Assembly: GCA_035712365.1 (NCBI GenBank)
Contig: DASTAW010000052.1
Location: 1 to 64,000, forward strand
DNA from: Terriglobia bacterium
Lineage (GTDB): Bacteria; Acidobacteriota; Terriglobia; UBA7540
Direction of reading: 5' to 3'
Length of the DNA stretch: 64,000 bases
Shown here: positions 37,001 to 46,433 of the stretch, in pieces
Numbering within the stretch: the stretch's first letter is position 1
Layout of the letters: each line of letters opens with the position of its first letter
Position numbers and translations under genes: made by a program
Notes under the pieces: model-generated
Seen by the model: only the letters and a program-made list of their open reading frames with translations
The model's database searches: none
Told to the model about the DNA's origin: nothing

Positions 37001-38434
37001 TCAGCCCTGAACAGGCGGCCGGCGGTGGTCCCAGGGGCGTGAGGCTTCAAGCTGTGCCGCAAGCCGGAACAGGGTCCCCTCCTCCCCAAAGCGCCCAAAA
37101 AAGTGCGCCCCCACCGGCAAGCCTTCCTTGTTCCAATAGAGTGGGACCGACATCGCGGGCTGCCCCGTGGCATTGGCAATGGGAGTAAATGGAACGTAGT
37201 CCACCGCACGGCGAAATCCCCGCATGGGATCATCCGGAGTTGCGTCGAACGAGCCGAGCAGCAAGGGCGGTTCGGCAAGCGTGGGAGTCAACCAGACATC
37301 GAATTTCTCCATGAACCGGCCAATTTGGCGTGCAATCTGCTGCAAAATCGCCTGGGACATCAGATACGCCGGTCCTGTCGTGCGATGGCCCGTTTCATAA
37401 AGCGCCCACGTCAGAGGCTCGAAGCAATCCGGCTTCGGTGTGCTCCCGGCCAACAGCGCAAATCCATCGATGGCGGCGGCACATCCTGCCGCCCAAACAG
37501 ACGTAAATGCCTGGACCAGCAATGCGCCGTTTATGTCCGGAGATCCCTCGCTCACCTCGTGCCCAAGATCAACGCACAAACCAGCAGCATCGCGGACCGC
37601 CTCCACACAATCGGGATGAATCTTCGCCCCGGTGGGCGCCCTGGTTGAAAAGGCAATGCGGAGCCGACCGGGATCGATTGCAACTTCCTCAGCGTAGGAT
37701 CGAACGGGAGGCGGCGCCCAGTACGGGTCGCCGACTTCGGGCCCAGCAAGGCAATCCAGCAGGGCGGCGCTGTCCCTGACGGAGCGCGAGACCACATGCT
37801 CGGCAACTAGACCCCCCATGATGTCGCCCAGCTCCGGCCCCAGAGGGTTGCGTGCCCGGGTGGGCTTGAGTCCAAAAACCCCACAGCAGGAGGCCGGGAT
37901 GCGAATGGAACCACCGCCGTCATTCGCATGTGCCACAGGCACGATGCCCGCCGCCACAGCGGCCGCCGATCCACCGCTCGAACCGCCCGTCGAACGCTTA
38001 AGGTCCCAGGGGTTTCGCGTCGGGCCGAACGACAGCGGCTCCGTCGTCGGAACAATCCCGAGTTCAGGAGTGTTCGTTTTGCCAACGATAACCAATCCCG
38101 CCCGCTTTAGCCTGCGGACGAGTTCGCTGTCGTGGTCCGGCACGAAATCGCGCAAGAACGCGCTGCCACACGTCATCCGGACACCGGCATAAGACGCCAC
38201 AAGGTCTTTCAAAAGGAAAGGGACCCCACGGAACCGGCCCTCAGGCAAAACTCCCTGAGCAGCTTCCCTCGCCTGCTCATACATCGGTGTGACCACCGCG
38301 TTCAAAACGGGATTCATTCGCTCGATTCGTCCGATTGCAGCGTCCACCAGCTCGACTGGCGTGACTTCCTTCCGCCGCAACAGTTCCGCCTGCCGGGTTG
38401 CGTCCATAAAGGCGAATTCCTGGAACTTTGCCAT
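37001..38434 (-). CDS. Amidase (amidase signature family)
   Basis: The 477-aa protein has the full Ser-cisSer-Lys triad: Lys76 in PFLLKDL, Ser152 in [16 protein letters not shown], and the nucleophile Ser176 in [15 protein letters not shown]. The rest is as expected for a 450-500-aa amidase. GatA, the tRNA amidotransferase subunit, is less likely because gatB and gatC are not adjacent and the C-terminal half looks like stand-alone amidases acting on aliphatic or 6-aminohexanoate-type amides. The substrate cannot be inferred. It is the last gene of the long minus-strand run. Confidence 0.88.
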   Translation of the reverse strand: MAKFQEFAFMDATRQAELLRRKEVTPVELVDAAIGRIERMNPVLNAVVTPMYEQAREAAQGVLPEGRFRGVPFLLKDLVASYAGVRMTCGSAFLRDFVPDHDSELVRRLKRAGLVIVGKTNTPELGIVPTTEPLSFGPTRNPWDLKRSTGGSSGGSAAAVAAGIVPVAHANDGGGSIRIPASCCGVFGLKPTRARNPLGPELGDIMGGLVAEHVVSRSVRDSAALLDCLAGPEVGDPYWAPPPVRSYAEEVAIDPGRLRIAFSTRAPTGAKIHPDCVEAVRDAAGLCVDLGHEVSEGSPDINGALLVQAFTSVWAAGCAAAIDGFALLAGSTPKPDCFEPLTWALYETGHRTTGPAYLMSQAILQQIARQIGRFMEKFDVWLTPTLAEPPLLLGSFDATPDDPMRGFRRAVDYVPFTPIANATGQPAMSVPLYWNKEGLPVGAHFFGRFGEEGTLFRLAAQLEASRPWDHRRPPVQG

Positions 38435-38574
38435 CGTCCCTCACCTCCGTCTCCAGGGAGCTACATTTCGAAAATTCTGGCCGGCGCCACAGCAAACGCC
38501 AACTATGGAATCGATATGAAAAGCGCGGAAGTCTTTCACCTCTTCTGAAGTGCCAGACCAAAACCGCGGCGGGC

Positions 38575-39315
38575 TCAGCCCGACACAAAGTCCTGCAGAA
38601 TCGGAAGTTCATCCGTGCTTTGCAGCAAATTCAACGCCGCCCGGACAACCTGCTGCTGAAGCCTTGCGTCATTTGGCTCGCCCAGCGGGTAGCCCAGCGG
38701 AAATGGCACGTGCAGGCTTCGCGGAGGTCTCACTTTCCTGGTGACCATCTTCAGAAGCGACAACCCGATGGTGGCGATTCCGGCCTGTTCAATGATACCA
38801 GCGATCAGCCCGACCGACTGATTGCACATGGGTCAGGTCGGCACCAGGAAAGCAGCGTCCACCCGATCCTCGCGCAGCATCTCTCGGACCCGCGGCGCGG
38901 AATCTTTAAGCAATTTACCGGGCGCCGAAATCGAGCCCATAAAACTAAAGTGCCGGTGGTTCAACCCTCCGATTTCGCCCCGCTCCTCAAGCTCCCGGAA
39001 TCGGTCAAGCGGAAACACCAGGTTTGCGTCCAACCTGGCGCCCGTCTGGTCGAAATCAGAACTCCTGTGGGAGATCCTCAGGTGACGAACGTCAAGCGTG
39101 TTGGGCAACTCGCGAAAGGAAAAATCACCGCCGCGAAAAGCCAGGTCAAATGGGGGCTGGCCGGGAAGGTGTACACCTGCAGAAGTAATGAGGGCAAGCC
39201 TGCACTGTGTTAGCGGTTTTGCGAGCCGCGCGCCCGGCGACCAATCCACCTTTCGGAAGGGGTAGGTCTCAACGAAAAGCCGGTGTGTAAGTGGAAGGTC
39301 TTCAAGGCGCGCCAT
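38575..39315 (-). CDS. Selenoprotein of the GrdB/PrdB-like reductase family (in-frame TGA = Sec161)
   Basis: Two frames separated by a single in-frame TGA (38835-38833) form one 246-aa protein. Around the TGA the product reads AAFLVPT-U-PMCNQSVGLIAG, which matches the UxxC redox motif of the glycine/sarcosine/betaine and D-proline reductase selenoprotein B family; relatives have Cys or Sec here. The N-terminal MARLEDLP and ALITSAGVHL segments also fit. A hairpin right after the TGA fits a bacterial SECIS. The ATG at 39315 is chosen by family alignment from memory; a GTG at 39381 is possible. It lies between ispG and the amidase, with no grd or prd partners. Confidence 0.83.
38804..38822 (-). 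promoter_or_regulatory. Candidate bacterial SECIS hairpin
   Basis: In the minus-strand RNA, AUCAGUC (38822-38816) pairs with GGCUGAU (38810-38804), seven pairs including one U-G, around the loop GGUCG (38815-38811). The loop starts 17 nt after the UGA and begins with GGU. Bacterial SECIS elements recognised by SelB lie within the coding sequence, usually with the loop 16-37 nt after UGA and a G-U in the loop, so position and loop both fit. Confidence 0.7.
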
Positions 39316-39428
39316 GTTGGGAAAGGGCCCGCAAAGCCGAGTTCGACACGAGCGGTCGCGCGGGCCGGCGGAACAGACCACAATTCTCCGGCAGCCGCGA
39401 GAATGGGACAGGGCATAGATTCCCCGGC

Positions 39429-40598
39429 CTATTGGAGGCTGACGAGGGGGCTTGAAGGAGCAGGAGCTTCTTCAACAGACTCGTGGGTGTCCGTCACTCG
39501 GCCGGCGGTCTTGTCCGCCACAAAACGCTCAATCTCCTCGAGCAGCGCAGGAACGATTTCATCTTCACTCACGCGTCGGATCGCTTTCCCCTGGCGGTAA
39601 ATCATCCCATTGCCGCGTCCTGCAGCTACACCCAGGTCGGCTTCGCGCGCTTCACCCGGGCCGTTGACGGCGCAACCCATCACCGCCAGCGAGAGCGGCA
39701 TCTTGATGTGAGAAGTGGCCTGCTCGATTTCGCCCGCGATCTTGAAGAGGTCAACTTCCAGACGACCGCAGGTGGGGCATGCAATCACCACCGGCCCGCG
39801 GCTGCGGAGCTCCAGCGATTTCAGCAGCTCATACGCCACTCGAACTTCTTCCCGGGGATCGGTGGCCAGCGAAACCCGAATCGTGTCGCCAATGCCTTCG
39901 GCCAGCAGCATGCCCATACCCACGCAGGACTTGACCGTACCGGAAAACTGCGTCCCCGCCTCGGTGATGCCAAGGTGAAACGGGTAATCGCAGCGTTGGG
40001 CCAGCAGCCGGTAAGCTGCCACTGTGAGCTTAACGTTTGAGGATTTCAGAGAAACGATGGTGTCACCAAAGCCCAGATCTTCCAGGATTCGGATGTGATA
40101 TTCCGCGCTCTCGGCCATCGCTTCGGGAGTCGGAAACCCGTATTTTTCCAGCAGCCGCCGCTCGAGCGAGCCCGCATTCACTCCAATCCGGATCGGCACC
40201 TTCTGCTCCTGCGCGCGCCGCACCACGGTGCGGACCTTCTCCGCGTCACCGATATTGCCGGGATTAATGCGCAGCTTGTCAATTCCCGCATCCAGAGCCA
40301 TCAGTGCGAACTTATACTGGAAATGAATGTCCGAGACCAGCACGGAATCGGGACATCTCTTCCGAATGTCCTTCAAGGCTTTTGCCGCTTCAACATCAGG
40401 CACAGCCAGACGCACGACTTCGCATCCAGCCTCCTCCAGTTGCTGGACCTGCTCAACCGTCTTGTCAACATCGCGCGTGTCCGTCTTGGTCATGGACTGC
40501 ACGACAATCGGGGCATCCCCGCCAATCGTGTATCGACCCACTTTCACCGGCCGGGTTTTGCGTCTGCCAGGAAAGAACTCTTTATCGCTAAAGTTCAC
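39429..40598 (-). CDS. ispG: 4-Hydroxy-3-methylbut-2-enyl diphosphate synthase IspG
   Basis: IspG (GcpE) is the 4Fe-4S enzyme of the penultimate step of the MEP isoprenoid pathway. The 389-aa protein shows GGDAPIVVQSMTKTDTRDV, the LRINPGNIGD barrel motif, and in the C-terminal domain the cluster ligands CPTCGRLEVD and CAVNGPGEA with GK-type VAAGRGNGMIYRQGK. It follows rseP after about 43 nt. With dxr two genes upstream, it places two MEP steps in one transcription unit; dxs, ispD, ispE, ispF and ispH are elsewhere. Confidence 0.96.
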   Translation of the reverse strand: MNFSDKEFFPGRRKTRPVKVGRYTIGGDAPIVVQSMTKTDTRDVDKTVEQVQQLEEAGCEVVRLAVPDVEAAKALKDIRKRCPDSVLVSDIHFQYKFALMALDAGIDKLRINPGNIGDAEKVRTVVRRAQEQKVPIRIGVNAGSLERRLLEKYGFPTPEAMAESAEYHIRILEDLGFGDTIVSLKSSNVKLTVAAYRLLAQRCDYPFHLGITEAGTQFSGTVKSCVGMGMLLAEGIGDTIRVSLATDPREEVRVAYELLKSLELRSRGPVVIACPTCGRLEVDLFKIAGEIEQATSHIKMPLSLAVMGCAVNGPGEAREADLGVAAGRGNGMIYRQGKAIRRVSEDEIVPALLEEIERFVADKTAGRVTDTHESVEEAPAPSSPLVSLQ

Positions 40599-40641
40599 GG
40601 TTAACCGTCCCTGTTCGAAGTTCGAACCGGTGCGCCCGCCG

Positions 40642-41970
40642 TCAGGAAGGACGCAGCGTCTTCATAATATCGTTATACATCACAAACACAAAGAGGAGGA
40701 CTATCAGCACGACCCCCACCTGGATAACCCGCTCCTTGACGGCCAGGCTCAGATCGCGCCGCATCAAGCCCTCGATCGCCAGCATGAAGATATGCCCGCC
40801 GTCCATCACAGGAATTGGCAGCAGGTTAACGATTCCCAACTGCAGGCTGATGAAGGAAACGAAGAGCAAAAGGTCAGCGATTCCCCGGCGGTAGGCTTCA
40901 CCGGAAATCTGAGCAATTCCAATCGGCCCGGCAAGCGACTTCGTGGACATCTGGCGGGTCACAATTTTTCCCAGTACGTCGAATGTTTCCAGAAAATACC
41001 GGTAATTCGCTGTGACGGCGTATTCCACAGCCGTTACGGGCGGCAACCTGCGGACTGCAAACTCCGTCTGGCGGATCGTCACTCCAATCCGCCAGGTCTT
41101 CAGGCCCATCACGTCTGTATATGCCGGCTTCACCTGCACCTGAAATTGTCTTTCGCCGCGTTGCACCGTAAGGTCAGCAGGCTGGCCTTTACTGTCCCTG
41201 AGGTCCTGGACAATCAGCGCCCAGTAATAAATCGGTTTGCCGTTCAGGCCGACAATCATATCGCCTGATTCCAATCCTGCCTCGCTGGCTGGCTGGCCTG
41301 GCTCCGCGCTGTCAATCACCAGGGGGACGTAAGGATACCATCCGGCGACACCCGCGCCATCCGGGCCTTCGGTATGCGGAGTGAGGCTCATGTGCAGGAC
41401 CTGGCCGCTGCGGTCAACGGTGAGAGGAATGGGATGATCTGCGCCCGTCAGGACCTTGAATTTAATGTTGCGCCACTGGGGATCCTTGACGCTGTCAAAC
41501 TGTACGACCTTGTCCCCGGCCTGGAGCCCGGCATCTGCTGCCGCTGAACTTGGCTCGACGGCGCCGATCACGACGGGCTGGTCCTCATATGCCGGCCTCT
41601 CGAAATGGAACATGTAAAGCCCGGCAAGGACCACCACGGCCAGGACGAAGTTCATCATCGGACCCATCAGGATGATGACGAATCGCTGCCAGCGCGGGCG
41701 GCTCAGAAACTCGCCCGCATCACCGGTCAGGACGGCCGTGGGATCATCGCCTGCCATTTTGACATAGCCGCCCAGCGGCAGGACGCTGACCCGGTAATCG
41801 GTCCCACCTCGCTCGAATCCAAAAATTCGCTTGCCGAAGCCCAGCGAAAACGTTACGACGCGTACGCCAAATCCCTTGGCCGCCAGAAAATGGCCTGCCT
41901 CATGAACAAAGACCATCACTCCCAAGACCAGGATGACGACAACGACGTCAGTGAAAAAGCTTGAAACCAT
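40642..41970 (-). CDS. rseP: Site-2 protease RseP (M50 family, PDZ domains)
   Basis: This membrane zinc metalloprotease cuts single-pass proteins such as anti-sigma factors inside the membrane. The 442-aa protein has HEAGH in the first helix (His23, Glu24, His27), two PDZ-like domains (one near GAVEPSSAAADAGLQAGD, the other near DSAEPGQPASEAGLESGD), and the third zinc ligand in NLLPIPVMDGGH. No rseA-like anti-sigma gene is in the window. Placement between dxr and ispG is common in bacteria (uppS-cdsA-dxr-rseP). Confidence 0.95.
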   Translation of the reverse strand: MVSSFFTDVVVVILVLGVMVFVHEAGHFLAAKGFGVRVVTFSLGFGKRIFGFERGGTDYRVSVLPLGGYVKMAGDDPTAVLTGDAGEFLSRPRWQRFVIILMGPMMNFVLAVVVLAGLYMFHFERPAYEDQPVVIGAVEPSSAAADAGLQAGDKVVQFDSVKDPQWRNIKFKVLTGADHPIPLTVDRSGQVLHMSLTPHTEGPDGAGVAGWYPYVPLVIDSAEPGQPASEAGLESGDMIVGLNGKPIYYWALIVQDLRDSKGQPADLTVQRGERQFQVQVKPAYTDVMGLKTWRIGVTIRQTEFAVRRLPPVTAVEYAVTANYRYFLETFDVLGKIVTRQMSTKSLAGPIGIAQISGEAYRRGIADLLLFVSFISLQLGIVNLLPIPVMDGGHIFMLAIEGLMRRDLSLAVKERVIQVGVVLIVLLFVFVMYNDIMKTLRPS

Positions 41971-41989
41971 GAGCTAACCTTTCTTCAGT

Positions 41990-43183
41990 TCACACAACCG
42001 TGTACGGATGCGCCATCGAAGCCACTGACTCGCGCGCATATAACCGCGCTTGCCGGTCGCTTTCCAAAACGTCTTCCATGGTGTTTGGATGACCCGAAGG
42101 GGTCTCGCGCATCACCTTTTCAATCACACGGGGTATATCGGGGAAACGCAGTTCACCCCTCAGAAACGCCTCCACGGCGACTTCATCGGCGGCATTCAGC
42201 GCGCAGGGCGCCACCCCGCCCTGCTCAAGCGCGGCCCTTCCAAGGTCCAGGCACGGGAAGCGGCGCCCGTCCGGTTCCCTGAAGTGGAGACTTCCGGCCG
42301 CAATCAAGTCCAGCAGAGGCAGGTGCCCATCGGCATCCATACGCGCGGGGTAGGTGAGCGCGTATTGAATGGGAAGCCGCATGTCGGCGACGGAGAGCTG
42401 GGCCATCACAGAACCGTCGCAGAACTCGATCATGGAATGAATGATCGATTCGGGATGGATCATGACGTCAATCTGCTGCGAGGGAAAACCAAAAAGCCAG
42501 TGGGCCTCAATGATTTCAAGGCCCTTGTTCATCAGGGTGGCGGAATCGATGGTGATCCGGCCTCCCATCTTCCACACCGGATGCTTGAGCGCCAGCTCAG
42601 GAGTCACATCCTCCAGGCGCCTTCGAGCGGTCTTGAGAAAGGGGCCGCCGGAACCCGTCAGGATCAACCGTCGGACTTCCCGATGGGCCCCCGACCGCAG
42701 GCATTGGTGGATGGCGCAGTGTTCGCTGTCAATCGGAAGCACCTCCACGCCGCGCTCACGCGCAGTGCGGGTAACCAGTTCGCCAGCCACCACCATGACT
42801 TCCTTGTTGGCCAGTCCTACCGCCTTACCCGCGCAGATAGCCTGATACACAGCCACAAGGCCGGTGGTGCCATGGGACGCCGCAACAACGAAATTAACAT
42901 CGGGATGATGGACCGCCTCAAGCTGGCCTTCGGTCCCGGCCAGAATCTGGACGTTTTCACAGAAGCCCAGTGCCTGGAGGCGGCCGTGCAACGCGGAGAT
43001 CGAGGCCGTATCCGCCACCACGGCCACAGAGGGGCGGAACTCGGCAATCTGGGCGGCCAGGACCTCCAGATTTTTGCCTGCAGAAAGCGCGGCCACGCGA
43101 AAACGGTCCTCGCGCCCCCTGACCACGTTGAGGCAGTTTTGACCGATCGAACCGGTCGAGCCCAGAATGCACAGTCCCTTCAT
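41990..43183 (-). CDS. dxr: 1-Deoxy-D-xylulose 5-phosphate reductoisomerase
   Basis: Dxr makes MEP from DXP with NADPH, the first committed MEP-pathway step. From the ATG at 43183 the product has 397 aa, starting MKGLCILGSTGSIGQN with the NADPH loop. DSEHCAIHQCL and LTGSGGPFLKT provide metal and substrate residues, followed by HPVWKMGGRITIDSATLMNKGLE split over the catalytic loop. The start overlaps the cdsA stop by one base (TGATG), which supports it over a frame extension into cdsA. Confidence 0.96.
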   Translation of the reverse strand: MKGLCILGSTGSIGQNCLNVVRGREDRFRVAALSAGKNLEVLAAQIAEFRPSVAVVADTASISALHGRLQALGFCENVQILAGTEGQLEAVHHPDVNFVVAASHGTTGLVAVYQAICAGKAVGLANKEVMVVAGELVTRTARERGVEVLPIDSEHCAIHQCLRSGAHREVRRLILTGSGGPFLKTARRRLEDVTPELALKHPVWKMGGRITIDSATLMNKGLEIIEAHWLFGFPSQQIDVMIHPESIIHSMIEFCDGSVMAQLSVADMRLPIQYALTYPARMDADGHLPLLDLIAAGSLHFREPDGRRFPCLDLGRAALEQGGVAPCALNAADEVAVEAFLRGELRFPDIPRVIEKVMRETPSGHPNTMEDVLESDRQARLYARESVASMAHPYTVV

Positions 43184-44001
43184 CAATGCCAGAAGTCCTT
43201 CAGGCGCCAAGCCAACCATAAGGTCGGGGCGGCAAACAAGAGGCTGTCAATTCGGTCAAGCAATCCACCGTGCCCGGGAAGGATCGTTCCCGAATCCTTC
43301 AGGCTGGCAGCCCGTTTGAGGGCAGATTCCACAAGGTCGCCGGCCTGTCCGGCCAGGGCAACCACGCCTGCTATCAGGATAACTGTTTTTTGGTCGCCTG
43401 TCTGCCAAAACCAATATGTAAAGCCCAAGGCAGCCAGTACGCCTCCGGCAAGCCCAGCGACAGCCCCCTCAACAGTTTTTTTGGGAGAAATGGATTTTGC
43501 CAGGGGTATTCGCCCCATCGCGCGCCCAACGGTGTACGCAAAGATGTCTCCCGCCCAGACCACCAGGAAAAGCAAGATGACGAGGCGCAGGCCGGTAACC
43601 GGTTCGGCAAAACGTAGAGGAATAATCCATGAAAAAGCAAACCCTATATAAAGAACCCCCAACAATGTGGAAGCCAGCCCGCCCGTGTACGTTTTCAGGT
43701 CAGAGACCCTGGCTAGACCAACAATCGGGATTGTCAGAACCAGCACCAGCAGCAGCGTCGATTCGCTGAGCGCAAACCCTTGGAGATCAGCGTATTGGAA
43801 CAGGCAAAGCAGCCCTGCCCCCAGGTAGCCCATCCAGGGCCAGCCCCCCAAGCCAGCCTCTCTGCTGATGTGGAAATACTCGTGAAGGCTGATCATCACG
43901 GTGGCCAGCACGGCGAGCGTAAACAACCATTCACGGTCCTGAACGATCAGGTACACAGCAACAAGAGCCAGTGGTAACCCGGTTAGAATCCGTCGCTTCA
44001 T
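43183..44001 (-). CDS. cdsA: Phosphatidate cytidylyltransferase CdsA
   Basis: CdsA makes CDP-diacylglycerol, the precursor of bacterial phospholipids. The 272-aa membrane protein has about eight helices and the family signature ALKRAASLKDSG followed by LPGHGGLLDRIDSLL near the C-terminus, plus the earlier GRIPLAKSISPKKTVEG. It follows uppS after about 50 nt and overlaps dxr by one base, which is the common uppS-cdsA-dxr order. Confidence 0.95.
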   Translation of the reverse strand: MKRRILTGLPLALVAVYLIVQDREWLFTLAVLATVMISLHEYFHISREAGLGGWPWMGYLGAGLLCLFQYADLQGFALSESTLLLVLVLTIPIVGLARVSDLKTYTGGLASTLLGVLYIGFAFSWIIPLRFAEPVTGLRLVILLFLVVWAGDIFAYTVGRAMGRIPLAKSISPKKTVEGAVAGLAGGVLAALGFTYWFWQTGDQKTVILIAGVVALAGQAGDLVESALKRAASLKDSGTILPGHGGLLDRIDSLLFAAPTLWLAWRLKDFWH

Positions 44002-44050
44002 GGGATCAACGGGAAGGGGTCAGGCAGTGGTCCAAGAAATGCCTGCAACA

Positions 44051-44815
44051 TCAGCGTAGCCCGCCATAGCGGCGCTCCCGCCGCTGGAAATCGATGACAG
44101 CTTGCAAAAGTTCGCGCTCCGTGAAATCCGGCCACAGGATATTGGTCACCCATATCTCGCTATAGGCAACCTGCCAAAGGAGAAAGTTACTCAACCGCAT
44201 CTCGCCGCTGGTGCGAATCAGAAGGTCCGGATCGGGCAGATCGCGGGTGTAGAGGTGGCGGCTGAAACTCTCCTCGGTGATGGACCCAGGATCAAGCGCT
44301 TCGTTCCTTTTCAAGTCGGTCGCCAGGCTCCGGACGGCGTCAATCAGCTCGGCCCGTCCGCCATAGTTCAGGGCCAGAGTCAGTTTCAAGCCCGTATTCG
44401 ACCTGGTCTTATCGACCGTCTCGCTCAGGTCGCGCTGCACGGTTGCCGGCAGGCTCTCAACCCTTCCGATGGCGTTGAACCGGATGTTATTCCGGTTCAG
44501 TTCCGCAATCTCCTTCTTCAGGAACTCGCGGAGCAAACCCATCAGAAGCTTCACTTCCGTTCTGGGCCGCTTCCAGTTTTCCACCGAAAAGGCGTAAAGA
44601 GTAAGGCAGGGAATCCCCAGACGGGCACAGGCTTCAACCACCTGCCGCACCGCTCCAATGCCCGCCCGATGCCCCGCAATCCTGGGCAAATGCCGCTTCC
44701 GGGCCCATCGGCCATTGCCGTCCATGATCACAGCGATGTGGCAGGGCAGCCGTTCCAGGTCGATTTGTGATAAAAGATCAGGGTTGGACGTTCTGGTTTT
44801 CACGGCGGGGCCCAT
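44051..44815 (-). CDS. uppS: Undecaprenyl diphosphate synthase
   Basis: UppS is a cis-prenyltransferase that builds the C55 carrier lipid used by MraY and MurG. The 254-aa protein has HIAVIMDGNGRWARKR (catalytic Asp32), the TLYAFSVENWKRP motif, and the C-terminal DLLIRTSGEMRLSNFLLWQ with SEIWVTNILWPDF, all diagnostic. The first 20 residues are not conserved in the family, so a later start is conceivable. It follows ymdB and precedes cdsA. Confidence 0.96.
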   Translation of the reverse strand: MGPAVKTRTSNPDLLSQIDLERLPCHIAVIMDGNGRWARKRHLPRIAGHRAGIGAVRQVVEACARLGIPCLTLYAFSVENWKRPRTEVKLLMGLLREFLKKEIAELNRNNIRFNAIGRVESLPATVQRDLSETVDKTRSNTGLKLTLALNYGGRAELIDAVRSLATDLKRNEALDPGSITEESFSRHLYTRDLPDPDLLIRTSGEMRLSNFLLWQVAYSEIWVTNILWPDFTERELLQAVIDFQRRERRYGGLR

Positions 44816-44871
44816 CGTCTGCCAGCCTGTTCACTCATGAGTTAACACACTAACACAGGCATGAACTCACT

Positions 44872-45699
44872 TCAACTGGCGGACGGCCGTGGCTCGCTGC
44901 CGCCCTGTTTCCGGACCACTCTCTCGATCGAAACCGCGCGGCCCGTCCCGGCATCGGCCTCCACCAACACCCCGCAGAGCCGGACGTCCCCGTTCGCAAC
45001 GTCGAACCTTTCGGGAAGCTGGCTCAGGAATTTCCGGATGGCGATATCCTTATCAATTCCGATCACCGATTCATAGGGACCCGTCATTCCGAGGTCAGTG
45101 ATGTAGGCGGTGCCGGCAGGCAAGACCATCTCGTCCGCTGTGGGAACGTGAGTGTGCGTTCCCACCACCGCGGTGACACGTCCATCCAGGTGCCATCCCA
45201 TGGCGAGCTTTTCTGAGGTGGCCTCGGCATGTATGTCCACAAAACGCAGTTTCACCGATGCTGGAATGCTTTCCAGCAGGCTATCGACAGTCCGGAAAGG
45301 ACAATCAATCGCCGGCATGAAGACGCGCCCTTGCAGATTGATCACGGCGAACTCAAGCCCCGCCCGGGTTTTGCCTACGTAGAGACCTCGCCCGGGCACC
45401 TGCGGCGGATAGTTCGCGGGACGAAGCAGAGGGCCGTCAGAGTGTTCCGCCAGATAGGGAAAGATTTCCTTTTTGTCCCAGATGTGGTTTCCCGTGGTGA
45501 GGACAGCGATGCCAAGTCCCAGCAACTCGTCCACCAGGCCCGGAGTAATGCCGAAACCCGCCGCTGCATTCTCGCCGTTGGCTAGCACCAGGTCGGGCGC
45601 ATATTGCGACAAAAGCTCCGGCAGGCGTTCTTTCAAGATGCTTCGCCCCGGCCTCCCGAAAATGTCGCCGATGTAAAGAATTCGTACAGTGTCTTGCAA
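44872..45699 (-). CDS. YmdB-like metallophosphoesterase
   Basis: The protein belongs to the TIGR00282/YmdB family of dinuclear-metal phosphodiesterases, shown to act on 2',3'-cyclic nucleotides or cAMP in Bacillus. It shows ILYIGDIFGRPGR at the N-terminus, NGENAAAGFGITP, LTTGNHIWDKKE and VVGTHTHVPTADE. I place the start at a TTG (45699), 275 aa, because AGGAG lies about 5 nt upstream; a GTG 16 codons earlier has no such site. It lies between zapA and uppS. In many bacteria it sits near zapA or 5-formyl-THF cyclo-ligase. Confidence 0.87.
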   Translation of the reverse strand: MQDTVRILYIGDIFGRPGRSILKERLPELLSQYAPDLVLANGENAAAGFGITPGLVDELLGLGIAVLTTGNHIWDKKEIFPYLAEHSDGPLLRPANYPPQVPGRGLYVGKTRAGLEFAVINLQGRVFMPAIDCPFRTVDSLLESIPASVKLRFVDIHAEATSEKLAMGWHLDGRVTAVVGTHTHVPTADEMVLPAGTAYITDLGMTGPYESVIGIDKDIAIRKFLSQLPERFDVANGDVRLCGVLVEADAGTGRAVSIERVVRKQGGSEPRPSAS

Positions 45700-45791
45700 A
45701 ACTCTCCTGGGAGACAGCGGCGCGATGAAGGAATCGGCGCCGCGCACGAAAAAATCGGACCAATTCAGCCATGCGGAACGGTGGCGGGTAG

Positions 45792-46088
45792 TCAGACAGC
45801 GGGCTTCAGCAGCCGGTCCAGCGCCGCGTTGTACTCGCCGAACTTCTGCTCCACTTGCCGCGTGGTCGCTTCGTACCTGGACTTCATCTGATGGTATTCA
45901 TCTGCGATATTAAGCGCTGCGAGCACCGCCACCCGCAACGAATCCACATTGTGACTTCGCGTCGCAATCGAGCGCATTTTGCCGTCCACATATTGTGCCA
46001 GCTCTTCGAGATAAGCTGAATTCAGGCCCTTGACGTGATACTCCTGATCGTAAATTTCGATTCGGACGGAACCTGTTGGATTATCCAA
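45792..46088 (-). CDS. zapA: Cell division protein ZapA
   Basis: ZapA cross-bridges FtsZ filaments. The 98-aa protein has the globular N-terminal half with VRIEIYDQEYHVKG and LEELAQYVDGKMRSIATRS, then VAVLAALNIADEYHQM and a C-terminal coiled coil, the standard ZapA layout. The frame begins with TTG, not ATG, with AGGAGG four bases upstream. It lies just downstream of a short coiled-coil gene. The 6S RNA gene that often follows zapA cannot be seen in the 92-nt gap before ymdB. Confidence 0.88.
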   Translation of the reverse strand: MDNPTGSVRIEIYDQEYHVKGLNSAYLEELAQYVDGKMRSIATRSHNVDSLRVAVLAALNIADEYHQMKSRYEATTRQVEQKFGEYNAALDRLLKPAV

Positions 46089-46146
46089 GCGCCCTCCTTT
46101 CTGCCCATTGCCGATTGTGCGCAGCGGGGCCTCTGTGAACTGCGAA

Positions 46147-46413
46147 TTATTGGTCCGCCGTGCCGTCGCCCGTCAATTGCTCGATCTGGCCCAGCAGCTT
46201 CTCAATGCGAGCACGGACTTCTTCCCGTTCGCGCCTCAATACCTTGACCTCATTCTGCAGCGACTCCAGACGCTCCTGACTGCCGCCCTTGTCCCGCTTC
46301 AGTGATTCAACCGTATTCTGAAGATCACGCTTTTCTGCAACAGCGCGTTTGAGGACCTCGCCGGCCCTGGCCAGTTTCTCTTCCAACTGCTGGAAACTTT
46401 CGTTCAGATCCAT
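46147..46413 (-). CDS. Short coiled-coil protein, ZapB-like
   Basis: The 88-aa product is almost entirely a predicted coiled coil with regular heptads (ESFQQLEEKLARAGEVLKR, then LESLQNEVKVLRREREEVR). It lacks membrane segments. Length, composition and its place beside zapA resemble ZapB or the unnamed coiled-coil proteins found next to zapA in other phyla, but coiled coils match many things, so a divisome role is inference. It is 58 nt upstream of zapA and 20 nt downstream of pheT. Confidence 0.75.
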   Translation of the reverse strand: MDLNESFQQLEEKLARAGEVLKRAVAEKRDLQNTVESLKRDKGGSQERLESLQNEVKVLRREREEVRARIEKLLGQIEQLTGDGTADQ

Positions 46414-46433
46414 GGGTGCCCCGTTCCCTCCGT

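Noticed and set aside
38833-38835. TGA in the GrdB-like gene as a nonsense mutation (pseudogene)
   Set aside because: The TGA falls exactly on the family's Sec/Cys redox position, with intact sequence on both sides and a fitting hairpin immediately downstream.
45748-45791. 6S RNA gene expected near zapA
   Set aside because: The gap after zapA is far too short for the roughly 180-nt RNA and shows no long hairpin.
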